From NCBI RefSeq assembly GCF_013523125.1, contig NZ_JAAMQJ010000001.1, positions 186,001-250,000 of the forward strand: 64,000 nt of DNA. The letters run 5' to 3'. The number at the start of each line of letters is the position of its first letter. The stretch's first letter is position 1. The position numbers and the translations under genes were made by a program. The notes below the pieces were generated by a model. It was not told the origin of the DNA. It did no database searches and was given only the letters and a program-made list of their open reading frames with translations. This document shows, one piece after another, positions 34,688 through 42,475 of the stretch. Source of the stretch: Pseudomonas entomophila (GTDB lineage: Bacteria > Pseudomonadota > Gammaproteobacteria > Pseudomonadales > Pseudomonadaceae).

Positions 34688-35452
34688 ATGGAGCAGAAGC
34701 GTCCTTCCATTCCGATACAAGTCCAGGCGTTCCGCCGTCGCCACAGGCGGCCCCGCTGGCCTTGGGCCTTGACTGCTGCGCTGGTCGCGCTGCTGCTGAT
34801 CTGGCTCGTGTCCCGGTCGCCCGGCGAATCCTCATCGCAGTCGCCCACGCCGGCTAGCACGGCGCAGATGGCCGGGCCGCCCTGGAAAATGGGCAACCCC
34901 GAGGGCCGTTTCACACTGACGCTCTATGCCGATCTGGAATGTCCGTTCTGCCGGGAGTACTTCCCGCAGCTCAAGCGCTGGGTCGGCAGCAACGCCGACG
35001 TGACCCTGCAATGGCATCACCAGCCGCTGGCTGCGCACGAGCCGGCCGCGTTGGCCGAGGCGCGTCTGGTCGAGTGCGTCGCCGAAGCCGGCGGGCATGC
35101 TGCCTTCTGGCGAGCCGTCGAGTGGGTCTATGCCCACACGCGCAGCGACGGCCTGGGACTGCCCGATGGCCTGCGCTACCCCGAATCGACGCCGGCCGTC
35201 GAGCAGTGCATGGCAAGCGAGCGGGTCGACGCGGCCATCCGCGCCCAGGCCGCGGAAGCCACGAAAAGCGGCGTGACGGCCACGCCGTCGCTGCGCCTGC
35301 TCGATCGCCAGACGGGTCAGTCCATCCTGCTGCAGGGACCGATCGAAGGCGATGCCTTGCTGTCGGCCATGGACATGCTGTCCGCTGATGAACCACCCGC
35401 CACACCCGCCACCGAAATGCCTGCCGACGTTGTCGGCGACATGCCCAGGTAG
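34688..35452 (+). CDS. Membrane-anchored DsbA-like thioredoxin-fold protein
   Basis: 254 residues from ATG 34688 (CCGGAGAACACC upstream). An N-terminal membrane anchor (about 24-41) leads to a thioredoxin-fold domain with CPFC at 85-88 in ADLECPFCREYFP, later a cis-Pro region SGVTATPSLRLL. It should form or shuffle disulphides in periplasmic channel proteins. The 3' end of the gene overlaps the second radC-type RNA element, so its last residues (MPADVVGDMPR) are set by that RNA rather than by protein function. Confidence 0.85.
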   Translation: MEQKRPSIPIQVQAFRRRHRRPRWPWALTAALVALLLIWLVSRSPGESSSQSPTPASTAQMAGPPWKMGNPEGRFTLTLYADLECPFCREYFPQLKRWVGSNADVTLQWHHQPLAAHEPAALAEARLVECVAEAGGHAAFWRAVEWVYAHTRSDGLGLPDGLRYPESTPAVEQCMASERVDAAIRAQAAEATKSGVTATPSLRLLDRQTGQSILLQGPIEGDALLSAMDMLSADEPPATPATEMPADVVGDMPR

Positions 35453-35553
35453 CCCGCGGTCCTTGAGGCTACGGCGCAGTCTTCTGCGCTGACCGCTCCC
35501 CGTTCGCTCCGCATCCTGGCCGCGAACAATCACCTCTGCGTGGTGGTGGATGC
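35417..35553 (+). ncRNA. radC-type RNA motif, copy 2 (5' of radC)
   Basis: It aligns with 1104-1240 along its length. The first stem is GCCGAC/GTCGGC, against GCTGAC/GTCAGC in the other copy; the second stem is GCGCAG-TCTT-CTGCGC, against CGCAGT-TTCC-ACTGCG; the third ends in GTGGTGGTGGATGC. The copy starts inside the DsbA-like gene and ends 83 bases before radC, the setting for which the motif is named. Confidence 0.7.
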
Positions 35554-35636
35554 ACCTTGTTCCGTTGTTCTCATCCCCAGGAGGGCTTGCCCTCCCAGGG
35601 CGTGCGCCCTCTGATCTCATCATCCGGAGGTTCGCC
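35554..35636 (+). promoter_or_regulatory. Hairpin leader before radC
   Basis: TTCTCATCCCC is followed by GGAGGGC-TT-GCCCTCC and AGGGCG-TG-CGCCCT, then CCGGAGG before ATG 35637. It repeats the layout of the leaders in the 1-8 kb module. Confidence 0.6.
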
Positions 35637-36131
35637 ATGTCTCTCGTCGTCAATGACTCCTGCGTGGAGTCGCTTTCCGCTGTCGCAGCCCAGCGTGAGG
35701 ACTGGATCATCCAGCAGGCTATCGCGCTGCTGGAGAGACGGATCTTCAAAGTCGGACCGTGCCTCAGCCGACCGGCCGCCGTGCGGGACTACCTGCGTCT
35801 AAAACTGGTCGCTGAGCCCAACGAGGTATTCGCAATCGTTTTCCTGGACAGCATGCACCAAGTGTTGGCCTACGAGCCGATGTTCAGGGGCACGATCAAT
35901 TCGACTGCGGTCTATCCCCGTGTCGTCGTGCAGCGTGTATTGGAGCTGAAAGCCGCCGCAGTGGTCTTCGCGCACCAGCACCCCTCGGGTGTCACTGAGC
36001 CGTCGAGCGCCGATCGTGCGCTGACCCAGCAACTGCAGGCAGCGCTGGCGCTGATCGATGTTCGGGTACTGGATCACATCATCGTTGGCCAGGGGATTCC
36101 GTACTCCTTCGCGGAGCACAGCTTGCTGTAG
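35637..36131 (+). CDS. radC: RadC-like JAB domain protein
   Basis: 164 residues from ATG 35637 (GGAGG 9 bases upstream). It is the short, mobile-element form without the N-terminal helix-hairpin-helix of chromosomal RadC. The JAB metalloprotease-like site is complete: VFAHQHPSGVTEPSSAD with H113, H115 and D126. RadC proteins of plasmids and ICEs are thought to help the incoming DNA, but no activity is established. It interrupts the conjugation operon between the DsbA-like and TIGR03757 genes and has its own RNA leader and terminator. Confidence 0.92.
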   Translation: MSLVVNDSCVESLSAVAAQREDWIIQQAIALLERRIFKVGPCLSRPAAVRDYLRLKLVAEPNEVFAIVFLDSMHQVLAYEPMFRGTINSTAVYPRVVVQRVLELKAAAVVFAHQHPSGVTEPSSADRALTQQLQAALALIDVRVLDHIIVGQGIPYSFAEHSLL

Positions 36132-36150
36132 CGCATCGTTCATTGATCAC

Positions 36151-36178
36151 AACGGGGGCTTCGGCCTCCGTTTCTTCC
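36151..36178 (+). terminator. Rho-independent terminator after radC
   Basis: AACGGGGGC-TTCG-GCCTCCGTT followed by TTCTTCCTT. The stem has a UUCG loop and lies 19 bases after the radC stop. Confidence 0.85.
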
Positions 36179-36220
36179 TTGCCCCGAAGCAAGCAGGTAT
36201 GCGGGGTGTCCGCGATGCGC

Positions 36221-36228
36221 ATTGTTTG
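36221..36228 (+). promoter_or_regulatory. ATTGTTTG element 69 b before TIGR03757 gene
   Basis: The third copy of the octamer, just after the radC terminator and 69 bases before ATG 36290. It is followed by GTGGGGGCTG, compare GTGGCCTAAAGCAG after the copy at 26873. Confidence 0.5.
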
Positions 36229-36289
36229 TGGGGGCTGCACCGGATTCGGCGTTTGACTATGGCCCTGATCAACTTCCGGGGCACGTGTC

Positions 36290-36736
36290 ATGCCAGCATC
36301 TTTTCCCAGGTTCGCGCCAAGCTGGCGAGCCCTTGGCCTGGCCGTTGCACTGCCGGTGTCCTTGGGTGTCTTTAGTCCGGCCACATTCGCTGCCGATGTG
36401 CTGGTCATCACCGACAGCCGCCATCCGGTCAAGACCATGGGCGGCGAGCGGCTGATCGAGCTGGACGAAGCGCACCGGATCGAAGCGGAGCTTTCTGCGG
36501 AACTGCCCGCCGAACCCGAGCAGGCGACCGCCATCGTCAAGCGCCGACTGAACAGCGGCGGCACCGATCTCCAACGCCGCATCGCTTCCGCCTACCAGGG
36601 CGTCACCGACGCGTGGAGCCTGGGCATCACCAGCATCCCGGCCGTCGTGGTGGATCAACGCTACGTCGTCTATGGCGAACCGGATGTGGCCCGCGCAGTC
36701 GCTCGCATCGAGCAGCACTGGAGGGCCCAGCCGTGA
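36290..36736 (+). CDS. Integrating conjugative element protein TIGR03757 (DUF1525, TrbC-like)
   Basis: 148 residues from ATG 36290. A signal peptide (cleaved near TFAADV, about 35) precedes a thioredoxin-like domain: VLVITDSRHPVKTM, then WSLGITSIPAVVVDQRYVVYG with the cis-Pro loop. Active-site cysteines are absent. This is the usual TIGR03757 layout, related to TrbC/DsbC folds. It begins the last conjugation operon and overlaps the next gene (GTGA). Confidence 0.88.
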   Translation: MPASFPRFAPSWRALGLAVALPVSLGVFSPATFAADVLVITDSRHPVKTMGGERLIELDEAHRIEAELSAELPAEPEQATAIVKRRLNSGGTDLQRRIASAYQGVTDAWSLGITSIPAVVVDQRYVVYGEPDVARAVARIEQHWRAQP

Positions 36737-37680
36737 CCCGCCCATTCGACCTGATGCGCCGCCTGCGTGCTGGCGTGGCGTCCGTTCTGCTGCTCAGCGC
36801 CACGGGCAGCTACGCGCTCAACACCGCAACCATCGTCGGCTCGGTGGCATCGCCAGACTGCCTCGAATACCGCGTCGTCGGGATCTGCTACTGGCTCTAC
36901 TGCACCTGGACGGGCTGTACGGTACGCACGTCCATCAAGGTCCGCCACTACATCCCCGATGCGATCGTCTCCAGCTACAGCAACACCGGCGAAAACCCCT
37001 GGATCGAAGTCCGGCCGATGAGCACGCCCAACCCATCCGCCCAAACCGGCGGGGACGGAACGACGAACGAGGACCACGAAAACAACCTCGCCAAGTTCAA
37101 GAACGCGGACGTCATCGGGCACCCGGGCGTCGAGGTGTTCAACCAGTTCGTGTCGTCCTCGGGCTACTTCTGCGAGGGTGCGGGCACGGCGTTCATGCCG
37201 TACTTGCTCGGCACCCTGGACACGCTGGCCTGGCGCTACAACGTGCCCGAGATGGCCTACCCGGAGGCGCTAATTCCCGGCATGCGTGAGGTCGGTGCAC
37301 GCACCACGATGAACCTCTGGGGCAACGTGTATCCCCGCGGGGGTTTCCTGCACCAGACCGACGACCACAAGGCCAGTGCAGTGGTGGCCCAGCGCGCAGG
37401 CGATGTCGTCACGCGCCGGGGACAGATCCACGTTTATCAGCCGCTGCTCGCCAACTCCCGCGATGGCTACTGGCCGGCTGGCGCGCTCATGGAGAGCGAT
37501 GCCTCGACGGGCAAGTGGCAGGAACTCACGCCAGTCCTGTCCTCGTCCTGCTCGGTCTTCCCGCGCAGCGGCGCCCTGACACAGGCCCGGCAAGGCGATT
37601 ACGCCTGGGCGCTGTGGCGGCCCTATGCGTGCTGCGAACGCCGGGGCCAGGTGTTTCTCGGCAGCGTCGATTTCCTCTGA
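36733..37680 (+). CDS. Integrating conjugative element protein TIGR03756 (TraU-like)
   Basis: 315 residues from GTG 36733, overlapping the previous TGA. A signal peptide (cleaved near SYALN) is followed by a Cys-rich periplasmic protein (PDCLEYRVVGICYWLYCTWTGC and later CSVF, YACCERRG). This matches TraU-type proteins needed for mating-pair function and TIGR03756. The many cysteines suit the need for the DsbA-like protein encoded upstream. Confidence 0.9.
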   Translation: MTRPFDLMRRLRAGVASVLLLSATGSYALNTATIVGSVASPDCLEYRVVGICYWLYCTWTGCTVRTSIKVRHYIPDAIVSSYSNTGENPWIEVRPMSTPNPSAQTGGDGTTNEDHENNLAKFKNADVIGHPGVEVFNQFVSSSGYFCEGAGTAFMPYLLGTLDTLAWRYNVPEMAYPEALIPGMREVGARTTMNLWGNVYPRGGFLHQTDDHKASAVVAQRAGDVVTRRGQIHVYQPLLANSRDGYWPAGALMESDASTGKWQELTPVLSSSCSVFPRSGALTQARQGDYAWALWRPYACCERRGQVFLGSVDFL

Positions 37681-37689
37681 GGTGGTGCC

Positions 37690-39087
37690 ATGAAGTTCCG
37701 TCCTGCATTCAATCCGTTCTCCCGCCGGGTACGTCGCACGAGGATCGTCATGGCGGTGGCCGGTGCGCTCGCGCTGACGAGCGGTGTGGCCTGGAGCCAA
37801 CTGGGCTACCAGACCGGCGGCAGTGTCATCGGCGATGACGTCATGTACTCGATCGGCGGCGGAAACGCCGTGTCGATGGGACGTGCGGCTGGCATGCGCT
37901 CTCTCGGGGTCGGCGTGGGCTGGAACAGCAACTTGATCTGCGGTGACATGAGCATCCAGACCACGTTGAAGAATCAGCTCAACGGCGTCACCAACGGCTT
38001 CCAGCAAATCATGTCATCGGTGATCCAAAGCGCCACCAGCGCGGTGGCGTCGTTGCCGGCACTGATCATTCAGCGGGCCGATCCCGGCCTCTACAACCTG
38101 CTCACCAATGGCGTGTTGCAGGCACGGCTCGATTTCGACCGCTCCAAGCTGACGTGCCGTGCCATGGCGGAGAGGATGGCCGAGACGGCGGGCGGGCAGC
38201 TCGGCTGGAGCCAGATGGCAGAAGGCTTGGCGCTGCGCGATGCGGTGTCGAGCACGGATGCGGTCTCGGCCGTCGAGCAGGCCGAGACGCGCCGCGGCAA
38301 TGACGGTGTGCCGTGGGTCGGGGGCAGCAACGCGGGAGGCTCCGGCCAGCCCGCGATCAAGGTCGTCGGCGATGTCACCCGCGCCGGCTACAACCTGGTC
38401 AACGGCCGCGGCGTGACCGATACATCGTCCATCGCACCGACCAGTTGCAGCAGTCTCTCGTGCCAGACCTGGACCTCGCCGCAGGCCGCCGTCGAGTGGG
38501 CCACGCGCGTACTCGGCGAGAAGGAACAGCGCACTTGCGATGCCTGCACCAAGACCGAGACGACGCCCGGCGTAGGGCTGACGCCGTTGATCCAAGAAGA
38601 ATACGACGCCAAGCTGCAGGCGCTCCAGGATCTGGTGTCCAAGGCGAAGAACACGACGCCCGAGAACCTGCGCGAGGCTGGCAGTGCATCGCTGCCCATC
38701 ACCCGCGGCGTGATCGAGGCGCTGCGTGACGAGCCGGACCAGCACCTGCTGTCGCAGCGCCTGGCGTCCGAGGTCGCGCTGTCCTCCGTGCTGGAGAAGG
38801 CGCTGTTGCTACAGCGCACGCTGCTCACGGGCAAGAAAGAGCCCAACGTCGCGGCCAACGAGCTTGCGGTGGAGGCCGTGAACAAGGAGAGCGATACGCT
38901 CGACCGCGAGATCCAGAACCTCAAAACGGAACTGGAACTGCGCCGCGAGCTGGCCAACAACTCGCCGATGGCCATCATTCAGCGCCATAGCACGCGCGCT
39001 TCGGGTTCGCGCGGCATCTACGAGGGCGATCCGGTGCCCGACCGTCTCGACCAACTCCAGAAGGGCAATCCGGGAGGTCGGCCATGA
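37690..39087 (+). CDS. Integrating conjugative element protein TIGR03755 (TraH-like)
   Basis: 465 residues from ATG 37690 (GAGGTGGTGCC upstream). A signal peptide (near VAWSQ) precedes a long helical periplasmic protein with Cys pairs (LTCRAMAERM, TSCSSLSCQTW and CDACTKTE). The family is TIGR03755, comparable to TraH in F-type systems and probably involved in pilus extension or mating-pair stabilisation. It overlaps the next gene by 4 bases. Confidence 0.88.
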   Translation: MKFRPAFNPFSRRVRRTRIVMAVAGALALTSGVAWSQLGYQTGGSVIGDDVMYSIGGGNAVSMGRAAGMRSLGVGVGWNSNLICGDMSIQTTLKNQLNGVTNGFQQIMSSVIQSATSAVASLPALIIQRADPGLYNLLTNGVLQARLDFDRSKLTCRAMAERMAETAGGQLGWSQMAEGLALRDAVSSTDAVSAVEQAETRRGNDGVPWVGGSNAGGSGQPAIKVVGDVTRAGYNLVNGRGVTDTSSIAPTSCSSLSCQTWTSPQAAVEWATRVLGEKEQRTCDACTKTETTPGVGLTPLIQEEYDAKLQALQDLVSKAKNTTPENLREAGSASLPITRGVIEALRDEPDQHLLSQRLASEVALSSVLEKALLLQRTLLTGKKEPNVAANELAVEAVNKESDTLDREIQNLKTELELRRELANNSPMAIIQRHSTRASGSRGIYEGDPVPDRLDQLQKGNPGGRP

Positions 39088-39443
39088 GCGAGGCTCGCAT
39101 GACTTGGCGTCCACTACGCTGGCTGTTCAGCCGGCACGCGGCGAAAACCCTGCTATGGCTTGTGCTGGTCGTGGCCGCCGCCGTAGGGGCCAACGTCGCG
39201 GGCATCTACCTGGTCGGCAGTGTCGCGGCCTGGGAGCGGTGGCTGGCGGCGTCCGCAGGGTATTTCTTCATCTGGCGACTGTGCCTGTACGGCGGTACGG
39301 CCTATGGATGGGTCTGGATGCGCCGTCGGCTGCTGGCCCGCGAAGACAGCACGCAGGCGCGACGTCGGCTGATCCGCGCAGAGGTCGCCGGCGTCCTTGC
39401 CATTGTGGCGCTCGAAGCCAGCCTGTTGATGCAGGCCGCTTGA
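39084..39443 (+). CDS. Small membrane protein of conjugation module
   Basis: 119 residues from ATG 39084. Three membrane segments (about 20-45, 52-75 and 97-117) are separated by basic loops (WMRRRLLAREDSTQARRRL). It is a constant companion of TIGR03755 and TraG in this ICE family by position; no specific function is known. Fifteen bases separate it from the traG-like gene. Confidence 0.75.
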   Translation: MSEARMTWRPLRWLFSRHAAKTLLWLVLVVAAAVGANVAGIYLVGSVAAWERWLAASAGYFFIWRLCLYGGTAYGWVWMRRRLLAREDSTQARRRLIRAEVAGVLAIVALEASLLMQAA

Positions 39444-39458
39444 GGGGAGATCGAGGCA

Positions 39459-40976
39459 ATGACGCTTTTCACGACCGACTACCTGGAGTACTACCTCACC
39501 CTCGTGTCCTGGATCGTCAACAACGGCATCTGGGCCGTGCTGGTGTCCAGCGGGGTGTTTGCGCTGCCCTTTGTGGCGATCGTCATCCAGGAATGGCTCA
39601 AGGCCAGAGCGGAGGGCGCCGACGAAGGCAACAAGGGCGTGCTCTCGGCGGCGCGCATCGAGAACCGAGTATTTGTGGCCATCGTGGTCGTGATGTTCGC
39701 CGGCATTCCGTTCATCGACGTCGACCTCAGCACTATCCAGTACGACAGCTCGCGCTCGGCGCAGTGCCAGGTCAGCGTGCCGCAGCCCGCGCAAACTGGC
39801 TGGTCGCAGTCCTTCAGCACCATCAACAACCAGTCGGCGAAGGTTCCGGTCTGGTGGGCTTTCATGCACGCGCTTTCGCGCGCCGTCACGAGCGCCTCGG
39901 TGGCTGCGATCCCGTGCGGCACGGATCTGCGGCAGATGCGGATGGAGATCGATGCCACACGCATCGACGACCCGGTGCTGGCCCAAGAAGTGGCGGATTT
40001 CACGCACGATTGCTATGGACCGGCTCGCGCCAAATTGTTCATGGCGCGGCCGGAGCTGGACGAAACGCAGATGAACGATGTGACCTGGATCGGTTCGAGG
40101 TTTTTCACGGACACGGGCGGTTACTACGACAGCTACCGCTCTAGCACGGCGCGCGAGGCATGGCCCTATGACGACACCCGCGACGCTGGGCTTGCGCAGG
40201 TTGCCAATGGTGGCGGCTACCCGACCTGCAGGCAGTGGTGGTCCGACGGCAGTAACGGACTGCGCGCGCGGCTGCTGGGGCAAGTGGACCCAAGCCTGCT
40301 GAATCGCCTGGCGGGCTGGGCTGGATTCCTGAGCCGGGCCGAGGTGGACGACTCCGTGATCCGCGCCATCGCGTCACCGCGGCAGCAGAAATTGAACCAA
40401 GGCAGCGTCTATACGGACTACGGCGGTCAGATCGACAAGACATTGCCCAATGTCGTCAACCGTGCCACCAGCGATGTTGGCTTGGCGGTTGGGGCTCTCG
40501 CCGCCTTCCCGGCAATGGACGTAGTGCGCCAAGCACTGCCCATGGTGCTCGCGCTGCTCAAGATGGCGCTCGTGATCTGCATTCCGCTAGTGCTGGTCGT
40601 GGGCACCTATGACCTGAAGATGGTCGTCACCGTCAGCACCGTCCAGTTCGCGCTGTTCTTCACGGACTTCTGGTTTCAGCTCGCACGCTGGATCGACAGC
40701 ACCATCCTCGATGCGCTCTACGGGTGGGGCTTTGGCTGGAACCGGCCGCATACCAACTTCGACCCGCTGGTGGGGCTGAACAATGCCTTCGGCGACATGC
40801 TTTTGATGTTCGTCACCGGCACGATGTTCTTGGTCCTGCCGACTTTCTGGGTGGCAGCGCTTGGGTGGGTCGGAGTAAAAGCCGGGGTAATCGCTCAGAA
40901 CCTGGCTGTCGGTTCCAAGGAAGCACGCGACAGCGCGGGATCAGGCGTAAACAAGGTTACCGGCAAGGTGCTTTGA
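39459..40976 (+). CDS. traG: TraG N-terminal-like conjugal transfer membrane protein
   Basis: 505 residues from ATG 39459 (GGGGAGATCGAGGC upstream). Membrane segments lie near 20-45 and 70-90 and again at about 365-390, 395-420 and 440-470. The sequence fits the N-terminal domain of TraG (mating-pair stabilisation); the long C-terminal entry-exclusion domain of F TraG is absent, as is usual in this ICE class. It ends 13 bases before the convergent DUF3742 gene. Confidence 0.88.
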   Translation: MTLFTTDYLEYYLTLVSWIVNNGIWAVLVSSGVFALPFVAIVIQEWLKARAEGADEGNKGVLSAARIENRVFVAIVVVMFAGIPFIDVDLSTIQYDSSRSAQCQVSVPQPAQTGWSQSFSTINNQSAKVPVWWAFMHALSRAVTSASVAAIPCGTDLRQMRMEIDATRIDDPVLAQEVADFTHDCYGPARAKLFMARPELDETQMNDVTWIGSRFFTDTGGYYDSYRSSTAREAWPYDDTRDAGLAQVANGGGYPTCRQWWSDGSNGLRARLLGQVDPSLLNRLAGWAGFLSRAEVDDSVIRAIASPRQQKLNQGSVYTDYGGQIDKTLPNVVNRATSDVGLAVGALAAFPAMDVVRQALPMVLALLKMALVICIPLVLVVGTYDLKMVVTVSTVQFALFFTDFWFQLARWIDSTILDALYGWGFGWNRPHTNFDPLVGLNNAFGDMLLMFVTGTMFLVLPTFWVAALGWVGVKAGVIAQNLAVGSKEARDSAGSGVNKVTGKVL

Positions 40977-40989
40977 TCGGTCGCCCATT

Positions 40990-41367
40990 TCAGTCGTTGA
41001 ACGGATCGTTCGGGTCGTGCGGGTCGATCCGCTGACCGCTGGACGAATACAGGCCAAAGCCTGCCTCGCCGTTTCGCAGTTCGTCCGGTTGCGTCCAGCG
41101 ATCATCATTGACCGTCGAATTGCTGGCCGTCCATGCTGCGGCAACCCCAACCAGAAGCACCAACGCCAGCCAGAACGCGGCGTAGAACAGCAATCCCAGC
41201 GCGACCAGCTTCACTACCCATACGAGCACGGTGGCCCCGGCAAGCGGCATCCCCTTGGAGGCGAGCCAACACGACAACCTTCGCTCGCCGCGCGCATAGG
41301 CGCGCCATCCACGGCCAACGCTGCGGCCGAGGCGTTCTGCGGTGCTGATGCGGGTTGTCGTGTTCAT
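40990..41367 (-). CDS. DUF3742 family protein
   Basis: 125 residues from ATG 41367 (GCAGGAGACGACC upstream). The basic N-terminus (ISTAERLGRSVGRGWRAYARGERR) and one strongly hydrophobic segment (about 58-84) match DUF3742, a small inner-membrane protein always convergent with traG in these elements. The C-terminal part (WTQPDELRNGEAGFGLYSSSGQRIDPHDPNDPFND) is the typical tail. Function unknown. Confidence 0.88.
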   Translation of the reverse strand: MNTTTRISTAERLGRSVGRGWRAYARGERRLSCWLASKGMPLAGATVLVWVVKLVALGLLFYAAFWLALVLLVGVAAAWTASNSTVNDDRWTQPDELRNGEAGFGLYSSSGQRIDPHDPNDPFND

Positions 41368-41394
41368 GGTCGTCTCCTGCTACATGAGGAATGC

Positions 41395-41853
41395 CTATTC
41401 CAGTTTGCTCCAATCCTGCTTGCTTGCCTGCACCAATACGTTCCAATCGTCTGGTGGATTTCCACGTCCGAGCATTTTCTCGAACACGGCATAGGGATCT
41501 GACTTGCTCCCCGAAGACCGCAAGGTCTGCTCATCATTGACCCAGGCGTACACGATGACCTTGGCCTTCGAGTCGTACCGGAAGAACAACCGGAACCGCC
41601 TTCCGATCTTGGCCCTTCGCCAGTGCCGGTGGGCCAGCCCCAGGGTGTTGCCCTGGCGGTACTCGTCGCGTGCCGGATCACCGGGCACCACATCTAATAT
41701 CAACTGGTTCAAGGCCCGGAAGAGCTTGACGTTGGCGTTGGACTCGAAGCCCTCCGGGTCGTTCTCCTGCGCGCGCCGTGCGGCTGCGTGCAGCTTCTGC
41801 AACTGCTCGATCACACAGTCGTGGAACAGCAATGCCCAGCCATGCCGTTGCAT
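41395..41853 (-). CDS. yhaV: YhaV-type ribonuclease toxin
   Basis: 152 residues from ATG 41853, which shares one base with the prlF stop. It begins QRHGWALLFHDCVIEQLQKL and contains LGLAHRHWRRAKIGRRFRLFFRYDSKAKVIVYAWVNDE, the RelE-like core of YhaV with conserved basic residues. YhaV cuts mRNA at the ribosome and is neutralised by PrlF. On this element it probably stabilises inheritance. It lies between DUF3742 and the relaxase gene. Confidence 0.92.
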   Translation of the reverse strand: MQRHGWALLFHDCVIEQLQKLHAAARRAQENDPEGFESNANVKLFRALNQLILDVVPGDPARDEYRQGNTLGLAHRHWRRAKIGRRFRLFFRYDSKAKVIVYAWVNDEQTLRSSGSKSDPYAVFEKMLGRGNPPDDWNVLVQASKQDWSKLE

Positions 41854-42170
41854 CAGAGTTCCACTTCGCCGTCGATTTCCTCGTCCAGCTTCACGCCGTG
41901 ACCCGCTTGCTCCAGCATGGCGCGAGTTAGATCCTCGGGCAGACCATGGACGTTCCGGCCCGCCTCGATGTCGCGGGCCAGCAGACTCAGGAACGCACCG
42001 ATGGCGGGGTCCTCGTGCTCGGCGTCGGCACGGGTCACGACGACTTCTCCGTCACGCAGGTCGAACGCAACCTTGCCGCCGGCATCGACACCGAGCGCCT
42101 GCCGGATGGGCTTGGGCAGCGTGATCTGGCCTTTGGAGGTCAGCGTGGCAACTTCATGAATGGCAGGCAT
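41853..42170 (-). CDS. prlF: PrlF-type antitoxin (AbrB fold)
   Basis: 105 residues from ATG 42170 (TTAGGAGAACGGCC upstream); upstream in-frame codons run through the operator and are not used. The N-terminal AbrB/SpoVT swapped-hairpin domain is clear: ATLTSKGQITLPKPIRQALGV...FDLRDGEVVVT. The C-terminal part should bind YhaV. It probably represses its own promoter at the palindrome 28 bases upstream. Ends TGATG with yhaV. Confidence 0.92.
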   Translation of the reverse strand: MPAIHEVATLTSKGQITLPKPIRQALGVDAGGKVAFDLRDGEVVVTRADAEHEDPAIGAFLSLLARDIEAGRNVHGLPEDLTRAMLEQAGHGVKLDEEIDGEVEL

Positions 42171-42197
42171 GGCCGTTCTCCTAATAGCGATGCCCTG

Positions 42198-42221
42198 ATG
42201 GTAAGGAATATTCCTTACCAT
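42198..42221. promoter_or_regulatory. Perfect 24-bp palindrome, probable PrlF-YhaV operator
   Basis: The core GGTAAGGAATATTCCTTACC (42200-42219) is a perfect palindrome extended by AT on each side. It lies directly in front of prlF, where autoregulated toxin-antitoxin operators usually sit. Confidence 0.75.
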
Positions 42222-42239
42222 GTCAATATGGGGTCTCAT

Positions 42240-42475
42240 GGCGTCCTCCCGAGTCCAAGAATCGGCCCATCGTAGGGCGGGAACACCAAGCCTTCACGCA
42301 TCAATCCGGCCCGCCGAACCTCGCATTGGCCGTGGACGGTCAATGCCCCACGCCCTATACCCAAATGGTTAAAGGCTAAAGGGCCGAAAGGGCAAGGGAA
42401 TGGGGTGCAAGGGGAAAGGCCCTACCTCGAAAAGGCGAAAAGGCCCCCCGCTCGGCCCACCACCAGGACACCCGC
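42240..42475. other. Non-coding region before relaxase gene, candidate oriT
   Basis: 236 bases with no gene. A hairpin GCATTGGCCGT-GG-ACGGTCAATGC spans 42323-42346, followed by a strongly purine-biased stretch (about 42371-42460) with repeated AAGG and GGGC units. A related hairpin stands after the relaxase gene. In ICEclc the origin of transfer lies near the relaxase gene, so this is the best place to look for oriT; the nick site is not identifiable by eye. Confidence 0.4.

Noticed and set aside
33280..34914. Long open frame (544 codons) on the - strand
   Set aside because: Antisense to the traC-type ATPase gene, whose Walker motifs are intact; low-complexity His/Arg/Gly-rich translation.
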